DNA of 64,000 bases, from NCBI RefSeq assembly GCF_003254525.1, contig NZ_QFYS01000006.1:62001-126000 (forward strand). The letters are read 5' to 3'. A program made the position numbers and the translations under genes. The notes beneath the pieces were generated by a model. It made no database searches. It saw only the letters and a program-made list of their open reading frames with translations, and was not told where the DNA came from. Of the stretch, positions 28,237 through 36,705 are shown piece after piece; within the stretch, counting starts at the first letter, position 1, and every line of letters begins with the position of its first letter. Source of the stretch: Phenylobacterium kunshanense. Lineage in GTDB: Bacteria > Pseudomonadota > Alphaproteobacteria > Caulobacterales > Caulobacteraceae.

Positions 28237-29550
28237 TCACTTATTGGTCGGCAGCGTGCAGTTGCCGGCGAAGGCGCAGCCCAGGGCGTTGACCGCGGTC
28301 ACCGTCGGGGCCGACTGGTACTCGATCACATAGCCCTTCAGCTTGTCGGCGCAGGCGACTTCCACATAGGTCGTGCCCTTTTCGGTCTTGCCGACCACGC
28401 GGGTTTCCGAGACCTCGCAGGAGTTGAAGTTGAACTTCTTCAGGTCGGCCGTCAGGTTGCTCAGGCCCTTGTCGGTTCCCAGCGAGCACTTGTAGCCGGC
28501 CACCGGCGCGCGGCCGCAATCGACCACCTGGCCCTTGCCGCCGGCCGGGAAGATGCCGATGGCGCCCTTGCCGTCCTTGCAGACCATCTCGACCACTTCT
28601 TCGCGCGGATTCTTCGACGGGAACAGGGCATAGCGCTCGACGTCGCACTTGCCGCCGGCGTTGGTCACCAGCTTCGAGTAGAGCCCGGCCTGCTCGCTCT
28701 GGGCCTGGCGGGCGTCGGTCAGGGTGCAGCCGCCGAGGATGTTGGTGGCCTTGGCGCATTCGTAGGTCTCGGCCAGGGCGCCAGCCGCGTTGACCTTGTA
28801 GATGTAACCCTTGCCGTCCTGGCATGAGGCTTCGAAGAAGGTCGAGTTGTCGCGCGCGGCGCCGACGAACCGGCGATCCTTGATCGCGCAGCCGTTGTTG
28901 GCCTGGGTCACGTACTTGTCCATCACGGCCAGGCGCGTGGCGGCGTCGGCCAGGGTGCACTTGATGTTCGAGGCTTCGGCGGAATCGTACAGCAGGCAGC
29001 TCTGCGCCTGGGCCGGCTTGGCGCCGTCATACGGCGCGCTGGCGACGACGATGTAGCCCGCGCCGCCCTGGCAGGCGACTTCCATGTAGGTGCTGGTCTT
29101 GGTCTGGCCGACGCCGCGCGCCTTTTCAGGAACGCACTGAACGCCAGCGCCCTGCAGCAGCGGCTGGAGGGCCGCGATGGGGTTCTCGTTGCCCGGCAGG
29201 ATGCAGGGGGTGTTGGGCTTGCTGCCGTCGGCCGGATAGTTGGCTTCGACGCACGAGAAGGCGTTCACGCCCGCTTCGGACTGCTCGAGCAGGAAGCCCA
29301 TGGCGCCCGTGCCGCAGGCGACTTCGAAGTAGGACTTCTTGGTCTTCTTGTCCTGGCCGATCAGGCGGGCGTCCGACACCGGGCAGTTCAGGCCGGCGGC
29401 CTGCACGATGGCCGGCGCCTGCGCCATGCCCGCCTTGCGGGCGGCTTCGGGGACTCCGGCGGGCTTCTTGCCCTGCGATACGGCCGCCGCCGGGACCATC
29501 AGCGTGGCCGCGAGGGCCATCGCCAGCCCGATTGCCTTAGGCGTCTTCAC
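28237..29550 (-). CDS. Secreted protein of five four-cysteine repeats, function unknown
   Basis: A 437-residue exported protein with a signal peptide (about 1-25, AMALAATLMVPAAAVSQ). The rest is five tandem modules of about 82 residues, each with four cysteines: 56/79/100/116, 139/160/185/198, 221/243/265/275, 302/324/345/355 and 378/400/425/431. The module core is C-x-(V/I)-(S/K)-(D/E)-x-R-x-x-G-x(4-6)-(S/T)-x(2)-E-x-x-C, then a GYI/GFL strand, so ten disulfides are possible. No family recognised. The GTG start at 29550 follows AGGAG at good spacing and removes a non-signal-like 16-residue tail upstream. Confidence 0.78.
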   Translation of the reverse strand: MKTPKAIGLAMALAATLMVPAAAVSQGKKPAGVPEAARKAGMAQAPAIVQAAGLNCPVSDARLIGQDKKTKKSYFEVACGTGAMGFLLEQSEAGVNAFSCVEANYPADGSKPNTPCILPGNENPIAALQPLLQGAGVQCVPEKARGVGQTKTSTYMEVACQGGAGYIVVASAPYDGAKPAQAQSCLLYDSAEASNIKCTLADAATRLAVMDKYVTQANNGCAIKDRRFVGAARDNSTFFEASCQDGKGYIYKVNAAGALAETYECAKATNILGGCTLTDARQAQSEQAGLYSKLVTNAGGKCDVERYALFPSKNPREEVVEMVCKDGKGAIGIFPAGGKGQVVDCGRAPVAGYKCSLGTDKGLSNLTADLKKFNFNSCEVSETRVVGKTEKGTTYVEVACADKLKGYVIEYQSAPTVTAVNALGCAFAGNCTLPTNK

Positions 29551-29717
29551 CTTGAGTTTCTCCTGGGTCGTGACCTTGGGGTCGTGATTTTGGCGCACAT
29601 AAGCGCCGCGTCCTTCCGCGGGTCAAGCTGCCCGGGGATGTCGACCGAAGTGTGGCGTCATTCCAAGGCTTTACTTCCGGCTGGCAGGGGTGTCGCCCCG
29701 CCATTGACAAACCGGCG

Positions 29718-30179
29718 TCATGCGGCCGGGCGCACCTGCAGGCACGCGCCGCTGACCCCGACGACCTCGATGGCGGCGCCCGCCTCCAGCGCCTCGCCGT
29801 CCGAGAGCTCGGCGGCCCATTCCTTGCCGTCGATGAACACTCGTCCGCTCCGGCCCGCGAAGGCGCCCACGGCCGAACCGCGATGGCCGATCAGGCGGCC
29901 GACGTTGTCGTTGATGTCGCCGGCGGCCGCGGCCACCGATCGGGGAAGGTAGCGCCGCGCCAGCAGGGTGGAGACCATGGTCAGGAGCGCGAAGACCAGC
30001 AGCGTCGTCGGAACGGACATCCCGACGAGCGCCACGATCGTTCCGGTAATCGCGGCCGAGGCGGCCGCCCAGAGCAGCCAGCCCGATCCGGTGACGATCT
30101 CCACGGCCAGGATGGCCGCGGCGATCCCCGCCCAGACCCAGAACGGCTGGGCCGCGTAGAGTCCGATCAGCGTGTCCAT
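29718..30179 (-). CDS. NfeD-family membrane protein
   Basis: A 153-residue NfeD (short form, YbbK partner type): two or three membrane helices (14-75, including ILAVEIVTGSGWLLWAAASAAITG) and a soluble OB-fold C-terminus (GHRGSAVG..GRVFIDGKEWAAE). It is 4 bases downstream of the stomatin-like gene, the usual NfeD-SPFH pair, thought to organise membrane microdomains or proteostasis. Confidence 0.9.
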   Translation of the reverse strand: MDTLIGLYAAQPFWVWAGIAAAILAVEIVTGSGWLLWAAASAAITGTIVALVGMSVPTTLLVFALLTMVSTLLARRYLPRSVAAAAGDINDNVGRLIGHRGSAVGAFAGRSGRVFIDGKEWAAELSDGEALEAGAAIEVVGVSGACLQVRPAA

Positions 30180-30183
30180 GACG

Positions 30184-31149
30184 TCACGCTCCCGTTGTGG
30201 GAACCGAGCCGCGGCCCCGCGCCGCCGGACGGGCGGGCGGCCCCTCGGCCCCGATGGCCTTCACGAGTTCGCCGATGCCGCCGACCGTGCCGACCAGGGC
30301 GCCCATCTCGGCGGGCACGATCACCGTCTTCTGCTGCGGGCTGCGCGCCAGTTCGGCGAACGCGTCGACGTACTTCTGGGCCACGAAGTAGTTGATCGCG
30401 TTCACGTCGCCGCGGGCGATGGCGTTCGACACCATCTCGGTGGCCTTGGCCTCGGCCTCGGCCTCGCGTTCGCGGGCCTCGGCGTCGCGGAAGGCGGCTT
30501 CGCGGCGGCCCTCCGCCTCGAGGATCGCGGCTTGCTTGGCGCCCTCGGCGCGGGCGATGGCGGCCGACTTCTCGCCGTCGGCCTCGGTGATCACCGCGCG
30601 CCGTTCGCGTTCGGCCTTCATCTGGCGCGCCATGGCCGCGGTGATGTCGGGCGGCGGCTGCAGGTCCTTGATCTCGATGCGCGCGACCTTGACGCCCCAG
30701 GGCGTCGTGGCCTGGTCGATGACGTCCAGCAGGCGGGTGTTGATCTGGTCGCGCTGGCTCAGAACCTCGTCCAGCTCCATGGAGCCCACCACCGTGCGCA
30801 GGTTGGTCATGGCGAGCTGCTGGATGGCGTAGTTCAGGTTGTCGACGCGATAGGCGGCGGCCGCCGCGTCCATCACCTGGATGAAGACGATGCCGTCCAC
30901 CTGGACCAGGGCGTTGTCCTTGGTGATGACCTCCTGGCGCGGGACGTCCAGCACCTGCTCCATCATGTTCACCCGCCGGCCGACGCCTTCGACGAAGGGC
31001 GTCAGGAAGCTGATGCCCGGCTTCAGCGTCCGGGTGTAGCGGCCGAACCGCTCCACCGTGTATTCGCGCCCTTGCGGCACGATCTTGATGGCGCCGAACG
31101 CCACCACCAGCGCCAGCACCAGAAATACGACAGCGACAGTCATACCCAC
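30184..31149 (-). CDS. SPFH/stomatin-like (QmcA type) membrane protein
   Basis: A 321-residue band-7 protein. One N-terminal membrane helix (3-22), then the SPFH domain (KIVPQGREYTVERFGRYTRTLKPGI, VDGIVFIQVMD, STRVLSQRDQINTRLLDVI-like), a long charged coiled coil rich in Glu/Ala/Arg (180-250, AEREREAEAEAKA) and a C-terminal tail. Stomatins form large oligomeric rings in membranes and often bind a NfeD partner, encoded next. The first codon is a GTG at 31149 after GGAGG; ATG at 31143 is the alternative. Confidence 0.93.
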   Translation of the reverse strand: MGMTVAVVFLVLALVVAFGAIKIVPQGREYTVERFGRYTRTLKPGISFLTPFVEGVGRRVNMMEQVLDVPRQEVITKDNALVQVDGIVFIQVMDAAAAAYRVDNLNYAIQQLAMTNLRTVVGSMELDEVLSQRDQINTRLLDVIDQATTPWGVKVARIEIKDLQPPPDITAAMARQMKAERERRAVITEADGEKSAAIARAEGAKQAAILEAEGRREAAFRDAEAREREAEAEAKATEMVSNAIARGDVNAINYFVAQKYVDAFAELARSPQQKTVIVPAEMGALVGTVGGIGELVKAIGAEGPPARPAARGRGSVPTTGA

Positions 31150-31274
31150 GGCGTGTCCTCCCCCGGATCCACGCGCGGAAGTCTATCCAGGCTTTCGTCC
31201 TCCCGCCACGGAAACCGGACGGACCGCCATCCGCCATGCTCGCGCCAGGATCGGGCGTCTGTTAGCGATCCGAC

Positions 31275-31784
31275 ATGCGCCGCCTGATCCTGATCCCCGC
31301 CGCCCTCGCCTGCCTGGCCGCCGCGCCGGCCCCGAAGACCCCGCCTGCGAAGGCGCCGGTGTTCGATGTCCAGAACCCGCAGACCCTGACGGGCCTCATC
31401 GCCGAACTCGGGGCGAAGACAACGATGGGCCGACGGGAAGAGGACTCGGTGTTCGTCACGGCCACCTCGGCGGCCGCCAACTTCTCGCTGCAGTTCGCCG
31501 GCTGCGACGCCAACGGACGCGCCTGTCGGGCCGCCCTGTTCGACAGCGTGATCGACGGCGGCGCGCCGACCCTGGGCCAGGTCAACGGCTTCAACCAGAC
31601 CTCGGTCTTCTGCCGCATCTATCAGGACAAGGCCGGCAAGCCGCACGCGATCTATGCGGCCATGCTGGTGAAGAGCGACACGCGCGACAGCGCCATGACC
31701 CACCTCGCGGCCTGGCAGGGATGCCTGGGCGAGGCGCGGGAGTTCGTCCGCGATCCGGTAGCCTATCTGGCCAACGCCGCCTGA
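31275..31784 (+). CDS. Secreted YbjN-like protein
   Basis: A 169-residue exported protein with a signal peptide (1-18). The body (FSLQFAGCDANGRACRAALFD, then VNGFNQTSVFCRIYQDK-like) resembles the YbjN family pattern of two short cysteine-containing strands and a W/F-N motif, but the match is by eye only. Divergent from the stomatin gene; followed 81 bases later by an ACT-domain gene. Confidence 0.55.
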   Translation: MRRLILIPAALACLAAAPAPKTPPAKAPVFDVQNPQTLTGLIAELGAKTTMGRREEDSVFVTATSAAANFSLQFAGCDANGRACRAALFDSVIDGGAPTLGQVNGFNQTSVFCRIYQDKAGKPHAIYAAMLVKSDTRDSAMTHLAAWQGCLGEAREFVRDPVAYLANAA

Positions 31785-31865
31785 AGGGCAGGACGACGCA
31801 TGCCGAGGCTCGCGCCCGGCCGTCGGCGTCTGCTACCGTGACCGGGACCAAGCAGCGAGATCCCC

Positions 31866-32390
31866 ATGCCCTCGGTAGTCCTCAGCGTGATCGGCAGCGA
31901 TCGGCCCGGCCTGACGGAGGCGCTCGCCGCCGCCGTGCTCGCGGCCGGGGGCAACTGGCTGGAGAGCCACCTCAGCCGCCTGGGCGGGCTCTATGTCGGT
32001 TCGGTGCTGGTGGCGCTGGCCCCGGACAGGGTCGAGGCACTGCGCGACGCCGTCCGTGCGGTCGACGCCAAAGGGCTGGAGGTGCGTATAGCCGCAGCGG
32101 TCGAGGCCGACGGCGCGCCCGGTGAGGCGCTGCACCTCAGCCTGGTGGGACAGGACCGTCCGGGCATCGTGCGTCAGGTGACGGCCGTGCTGAGCGGCCT
32201 GGACGTCAATATCGAAGCCTTCGACACCAAGATCACGGCCGAGCCCCACTCCGGCGCGCCGCTGTTCCACATGGACGCCGACCTGCGTCTGCCGCCCGGT
32301 CTTTCCGCCGCCGGTGTGCAGGCCGCGCTGGAGGCCATCTCGGCCGAGATCATGGTCGACCTGACGCTGACCCCGGCCCAGCGCGGCTGA
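31866..32390 (+). CDS. Two-ACT-domain protein, GcvR-like
   Basis: A 174-residue protein with two tandem ACT domains (residues 1-75: VVLSVIGSDRPGLTEALAAAVLAAGGNW; 85-165: LVGQDRPGIVRQVTAVLSGLDVNIEAF). The arrangement matches GcvR, which represses the glycine-cleavage operon with GcvA, and also free glycine-binding ACT proteins. No gcv gene lies nearby, so the regulatory target is unknown. Convergent with the flavin oxidoreductase. Confidence 0.85.
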   Translation: MPSVVLSVIGSDRPGLTEALAAAVLAAGGNWLESHLSRLGGLYVGSVLVALAPDRVEALRDAVRAVDAKGLEVRIAAAVEADGAPGEALHLSLVGQDRPGIVRQVTAVLSGLDVNIEAFDTKITAEPHSGAPLFHMDADLRLPPGLSAAGVQAALEAISAEIMVDLTLTPAQRG

Positions 32391-32400
32391 ACCGCGGGCC

Positions 32401-33381
32401 TCAGGCCGGAACCGACGCCTTGCGGATCGCCGACACGCGGTCGATGGCCGCCTCGGCCTCGGACATGATCCGAGCGACGATCTCGGCCGCCGGCAGCACG
32501 TCGTGGACGCCGCCGGCCGACTGGCCCATGGCGAAGCAGGACTTGTCGGCGTCGAGGCCCTCGATCTGGCCGCCGATGCCGCCCATGACGCCGGCCTGGC
32601 TGGAGTGCATGGCCTGGAACGGGAAGGGCTTGATGTCCTGCGGACGGCCCTCCCAGTCCTCGACGTAGGGGTTCTTCTTCACCCGCATCGGCTTGCCCGA
32701 GTAGCAGCGGGTGCGGACGGTGTCCTCATCGGTCGCCTCGACGATGGTGTCCCGGTACATCTGGCCGGCGTGGGCCTCGGCGCTGGCGATGAAGCGGGTG
32801 CCCATCCAGACGCCCACGGCGCCGAGGCTGAGCGCGGCCGCGAGGCCCCGGCCGTCATAGAGCCCGCCAGCGGCGACCACCGGGACCTTCACAGCCTCGA
32901 CCGCCTGAGCCACCAGCGGCATGGTGCCGACGAGACCGGTGTGGCCGCCGCCCTCGCCGCCCTGGCAGATCACCGCGTCGCAGCCGGCCTGCTCGGCCTT
33001 CACCGCATGCTTCACGGCCCCGCAGACGACCATGACCTTGAGGCCGGCCTTCTTCAGCTTCTCGAGGATCGGCATCGGCACGCCGAGACCGGCGACGAAG
33101 CTGGAGGCGCCCTCGCTGATGATCACGTCCACAGACTCGATCAGGCTCTCCGGGCTGGCCGCCAGCAGGTCGACGCCGAACGGCTTGTCGGTGAGCTTGC
33201 GCACCTGGCGCATCTGTTCGCGGATGAAGTCCGGACCGCGTCCGGCCATCCCCAGGACGCCGTAGCCGCCGGCGTTCGACACCGCCGCCGCCAGCTCGGC
33301 GTAGGACACGCCGCCCATGCCGGCCAGCATGATGGGGTGCTTGACGCCCAAGAGATCGCAGAGCGGCGTATGCAGGGTCAT
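32401..33381 (-). CDS. Nitronate-monooxygenase-like FMN oxidoreductase
   Basis: A 326-residue TIM-barrel flavoenzyme of the NMO/2-nitropropane dioxygenase family: PIMLAGMGGVSYAELAAAVSNAGGYGVLG binds the start of FMN, GGEGGGHTG the phosphate loop, and AAGGLYDGRGLAAALSLGAVGVWMGTRF the C-terminal phosphate site. Substrates include nitronates, and some members are 2-enoyl reductases. The ATG at 33381 follows GGGAGGACC. Upstream of it, on the same strand, lies a LysR gene. Confidence 0.92.
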   Translation of the reverse strand: MTLHTPLCDLLGVKHPIMLAGMGGVSYAELAAAVSNAGGYGVLGMAGRGPDFIREQMRQVRKLTDKPFGVDLLAASPESLIESVDVIISEGASSFVAGLGVPMPILEKLKKAGLKVMVVCGAVKHAVKAEQAGCDAVICQGGEGGGHTGLVGTMPLVAQAVEAVKVPVVAAGGLYDGRGLAAALSLGAVGVWMGTRFIASAEAHAGQMYRDTIVEATDEDTVRTRCYSGKPMRVKKNPYVEDWEGRPQDIKPFPFQAMHSSQAGVMGGIGGQIEGLDADKSCFAMGQSAGGVHDVLPAAEIVARIMSEAEAAIDRVSAIRKASVPA

Positions 33382-33447
33382 GGTGGTCCTCCCGAATTTG
33401 CGGGCACCATGGCGCCGTGGGTTATCGTTGAAAACCATGACGCGAGG

Positions 33448-34347
33448 TCAGGCGGGCCGGATCACCGGCAGGGCCGAAAGCTCGACGGCCGCGAAGTCCA
33501 GGAACGCGCGCACCCGCGGGGGCATCAGCCGGCTGCTGGCCGTGACGAGCTGAACCGGGATCGGAGACGGCTCCCAGTCCTCCAGCAGCCGCACGAGACG
33601 GCCGTCGGCGAGTTCGTCGGCCACCTGATACGAGAAGAGCCGACTGACCCCGCGCCCCTCGACCACGGCGGCCACCGCCGCCTCGATCGCGTTGACCATC
33701 AGGCGGGGGCGCAACCGCACGGCTTCCCGCCCGAGGCGGCTGTCGAAGCGCCACTCGGTCGGACCGGGCTGGGTGCTGGCGTAGACCACGTCGTGCGCGG
33801 CCAGTTCGGCCGGCCGCTGCGGTGCGCCGCGCCGTGCGATATAGGCCGGCGCGGCCACGACCTGTCGCCGGACCTCACCCACCTTGCGGGCGACCAGGCT
33901 GGAGTCCGCGAGCGCGCCGATACGCAGCGCCACGTCCAGCCCCTCGTCCACGAGGTCGAGGTTGCGGTCGTTGAGCACCAGCTCGGCGGCGAGCTGCGGG
34001 TGGGCGTCGAGAAAGCGGCCCAGCAGCGGCGCCACATGTCGGCGGCCGAACACCAGCGGAGCGCTGATCCGCAGTAACCCGCGCAGGGGCCCGGCCTCCT
34101 CGCGCGCCATGGCGGTCTCGTAGGCGGCCAGGACCGCCCGGGCTTCGTCCGCCAGCCGCCGACCGGCGGGCGTCACCGCGAGCCGGCGCGTCGTGCGCTC
34201 GATCAGCCGTGCGCCGATCCGCCCCTCCAGCGCAGCAAGCGTTCGGGTGACCGCGGCAGGGGACCGGCGCAGCCGGCGAGCCGCCGCCGCCAGGCTCCCC
34301 GTCTCGATGACCGCGAGGAAGGTCGAAAGCTCGTCCAGTCGATCCAT
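33448..34347 (-). CDS. LysR-family transcriptional regulator
   Basis: A 299-residue LysR regulator: helix-turn-helix at 1-60 (FLAVIETGSLAAAARRLRRSPAAVTRTLAALEGRIG) and an effector-binding domain from about 90. The start at 34347 (MDRLDEL) is the family start; upstream in-frame codons run into the intergenic region. Divergent from a GST gene across 97 bases with a LysR-box-like palindrome, so the GST is the likely target. Confidence 0.94.
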   Translation of the reverse strand: MDRLDELSTFLAVIETGSLAAAARRLRRSPAAVTRTLAALEGRIGARLIERTTRRLAVTPAGRRLADEARAVLAAYETAMAREEAGPLRGLLRISAPLVFGRRHVAPLLGRFLDAHPQLAAELVLNDRNLDLVDEGLDVALRIGALADSSLVARKVGEVRRQVVAAPAYIARRGAPQRPAELAAHDVVYASTQPGPTEWRFDSRLGREAVRLRPRLMVNAIEAAVAAVVEGRGVSRLFSYQVADELADGRLVRLLEDWEPSPIPVQLVTASSRLMPPRVRAFLDFAAVELSALPVIRPA

Positions 34348-34349
34348 TG

Positions 34350-34364
34350 TTGCGAAAACTGCAA
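34350..34364. promoter_or_regulatory. LysR-box candidate TTGC-N7-GCAA
   Basis: An inverted repeat TTGC-GAAAACT-GCAA containing T-N11-A lies 2 bases before the LysR gene start and 80 bases before the GST start, the arrangement expected for autoregulation and divergent control. Palindrome seen; binding inferred. Confidence 0.45.
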
Positions 34365-34444
34365 TTCTGACTTGATGACTGAACCCGTTATGCCCGTCCG
34401 GCGCAACGCCTAGCTTCCTGGCGACACGATCGGAAGGACCCGAC

Positions 34445-35056
34445 ATGACCGCCAAGATCCGCCTGCACGGCGTCCCGCTCTCCGGCCACACCCACAAGGT
34501 GGAACTCTTCCTCAGGCTGCTGGGGCTGGAGTTCGAGTACGTGAACGCGCCCCGCGAGACCTGGAGTTCGGAGGCGTTCACGCGCCTCAACCCGCTGCGC
34601 CAGATTCCGGTGCTGGAGGACGGCGACCTCGTCCTCGCCGATTCCAACGCGATCCTCGTCTACCTGGCGAAGCGCTACGATGCCGAGGGCGGCTGGCTGC
34701 CCGCCGACGCCGTCGGCGCCGCTCAGGTGCAGCGGTGGCTCTCGATCTCGGCCGGGGAGATCCGCTTCGGCCCCGCGACAGCCCGGGTGATCAAGCTGAT
34801 GGGCCGTCCAGGTGATCTCGAGGCCGCGCAGGCGATCGCCCGCACGCTCCTCGGCGTGATGGAGCAGCGGCTCACGGCCGCGGACTGGCTGGCCACCGAC
34901 CGCATCACCCTCGCCGACATCGCCTGCTACCCCTATCTGGCCTGCGCGCCTGAGGGCGGCGTCGACCTTTCGCCCTATCCGGCGGTCCGCGCGTGGCTGG
35001 CGCGAGTGGAGGCGCAGCCGGGCGTGAAGCCCATGCCCAGCGCCGTGGCGGCCTGA
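34445..35056 (+). CDS. Glutathione S-transferase
   Basis: A 203-residue GST. N-terminal thioredoxin-like domain (KIRLHGVPLSGHTHKVELFLRLLGLEFEY with candidate catalytic Ser in PLSGH, and the LVLADSNAILVYLA glutathione-binding motif) plus an all-helical C-terminal domain. Possibly induced through the divergent LysR regulator. It ends 2 bases before the next gene, so the two are probably co-transcribed. Confidence 0.93.
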   Translation: MTAKIRLHGVPLSGHTHKVELFLRLLGLEFEYVNAPRETWSSEAFTRLNPLRQIPVLEDGDLVLADSNAILVYLAKRYDAEGGWLPADAVGAAQVQRWLSISAGEIRFGPATARVIKLMGRPGDLEAAQAIARTLLGVMEQRLTAADWLATDRITLADIACYPYLACAPEGGVDLSPYPAVRAWLARVEAQPGVKPMPSAVAA

Positions 35057-35058
35057 CC

Positions 35059-35976
35059 ATGGACGCGCACCCCTGGCATGTCGGGGAGCGGCAGGCCCAG
35101 GTGCGGGTGGGGATCGAGCAGGTCCCCACGGGCGCCGGCATCCGCACCTTCATGCCTGACCAGCACCGCCTGTTCTTCGCCCAGCTTCCGTTCATGGTGG
35201 CGGCCACCCTGGACGCCGCCGGCGCGCCAACCGCCACCATCCTGGCGGGGGGCGCGGGGTTCGTCGGCAGCCCGGACCCGACCACCCTGGCCATCGCGGC
35301 CCACAACGCGGACCCGGCGGGCGCGAGGCTGACGAAGGGCGCGCCGGTGGGCCTGCTCGGCATCGAACTGCACACGCGCCGCCGCAACCGCGCCAACGGA
35401 AAGGTCACCTTCGCCGGCGACCCGGGCCTGATCGTCGCGATCGAGCAGAGCTTCGGCAACTGCCCGCAATACATCCACCCCCGCCTGGTCGAACTGGACC
35501 CGACGGCCCCGCCCGACGTCGAGACCTTCGAAGGCCTGGACGCCGGCGCGCGGGCCCACGTCCTGGGCGCCGACACCTTCTTCGTCGCCACCGCCAGCGG
35601 CGCGGGCGTCGAGAATGGCGGCGTGGACGTCTCGCATCGGGGCGGGCCGCCCGGCTTCGTGCAGGTCGATGGCGACGTGCTGACGATCCCCGACTATCGC
35701 GGCAACCGCTACTTCAACACCCTGGGCAACCTGTTGCTGGACCCGCGCGCGGCGCTGCTGTTCCTCGACTTCAAGTCGGGACGGCTCACCCAACTCCAGG
35801 GCGTGGCCGAGGTGCTGTGGGACGACCGCAGCCTGCCGAACGCGGAGCGCGTCTGGCGCTTCCGGGTCGAGCGGGGCTTCCGGCGGGACTCGGGCCTGCG
35901 TCAGGCCGCCGTCCAGCCGCCGTCCACCGGCAGGGCGGTCCCGGTGGTCGACGCCCCCATGTCGGAGACGAGGTAG
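35059..35976 (+). CDS. Pyridoxamine-5'-phosphate-oxidase-family flavin/heme-binding protein
   Basis: A 305-residue protein of the PNPOx-like split-barrel group. FFAQLPFMVAATLDAAGAPTATILAG is the first barrel strand set, FGNCPQYIHPR the conserved loop, and NTLGNLLLDPRAALLFLDFKSG a strong family signature. Substrate and cofactor unknown (FMN, F420 or heme in relatives). The ATG at 35059 is used because upstream codons overlap the GST gene. Its last 76 bases overlap the convergent dehydrogenase gene. Confidence 0.85.
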   Translation: MDAHPWHVGERQAQVRVGIEQVPTGAGIRTFMPDQHRLFFAQLPFMVAATLDAAGAPTATILAGGAGFVGSPDPTTLAIAAHNADPAGARLTKGAPVGLLGIELHTRRRNRANGKVTFAGDPGLIVAIEQSFGNCPQYIHPRLVELDPTAPPDVETFEGLDAGARAHVLGADTFFVATASGAGVENGGVDVSHRGGPPGFVQVDGDVLTIPDYRGNRYFNTLGNLLLDPRAALLFLDFKSGRLTQLQGVAEVLWDDRSLPNAERVWRFRVERGFRRDSGLRQAAVQPPSTGRAVPVVDAPMSETR

Positions 35977-36704
35977 AAGAGCAGCCCCGCGAGGTGCTCG
36001 TACTCCACGAACGCCTTGTTCGGCTGTGCGGCCAGGATGACGTCCTCGACCACACGCTCCACGGGGATGCCGCGCGCCTTGGCCTGGTCGCCGATCTGCA
36101 TTTCCACCAGCGGAGTCTTCACGTAGCCGGGGCAGATCGCGTTCACGGTGACGCCGCTGCGCGCCAGCTCCAGGGCGGTGGACTTGGTGAAGCCGACCAC
36201 GCCGTGCTTGGCCGCCACATAGGCCGACTTGAACGGCGAGGCGACGAGGCCGTGCGCCGAGGCCAGGTTGATGATCCGGCCGCGGCCCTGGGCCTTCATG
36301 ATCGGCACGGCGTGCTTGGTGGCGTGGAAGGTGGACGAGAGGATCACAGCGATCAGCAGGTCCCACTTCTCGTCCGGGAACTCGTCCACCGGCGCCACAT
36401 GCTGCAGGCCGGCGTTGTTGATCAGGATGTCCAGGCGGCCGAACTCGCGATGGGCGAAGGCGATCAGGTCGGCGATCTCGGCCGGCTTGCTCATGTCGGC
36501 GCCGTGATAGAGCACGCGGGCCCCGCCGGCCGCCGACGACTCCATCGCCGCGCGGTCGGCCTCGATCTTCGCCGGGTCGCCGAAGCCGTTGAGCACGACG
36601 CTGACCCCCTGCCCGGCGAGCGCCTGGGCCAGCCCCTGGCCAATGCCGCTGGTGGATCCGGTCACGACGGCCACCTGGCCCTGCAGTCCGTAATCGACGG
36701 CCAT
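35901..36704 (-). CDS. 3-hydroxybutyrate dehydrogenase-like SDR
   Basis: A 267-residue short-chain dehydrogenase. NAD-binding TGSTSGIGQG is at 15-24, NNAG near 101, the catalytic Tyr-Lys in SAYVAAKHG near 166-174 and Ser in ASAHG. The pattern (VPIMKAQGRGRIINLASAHGLVASPFKSAY) matches D-beta-hydroxybutyrate dehydrogenase, which interconverts 3-hydroxybutyrate and acetoacetate, useful in PHB turnover. A strong AAGGAGG ribosome-binding site overlaps the end of yaaA. Substrate assignment by similarity. Confidence 0.9.
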   Translation of the reverse strand: MAVDYGLQGQVAVVTGSTSGIGQGLAQALAGQGVSVVLNGFGDPAKIEADRAAMESSAAGGARVLYHGADMSKPAEIADLIAFAHREFGRLDILINNAGLQHVAPVDEFPDEKWDLLIAVILSSTFHATKHAVPIMKAQGRGRIINLASAHGLVASPFKSAYVAAKHGVVGFTKSTALELARSGVTVNAICPGYVKTPLVEMQIGDQAKARGIPVERVVEDVILAAQPNKAFVEYEHLAGLLFYLVSDMGASTTGTALPVDGGWTAA

Positions 36705-36705
36705 C

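Noticed and set aside
28289..28302. TTGACCGCGGTCAC, close to an FNR/FixK box
   Set aside because: It lies inside the coding sequence of the five-repeat protein and has one arm mismatch, so it is probably chance.
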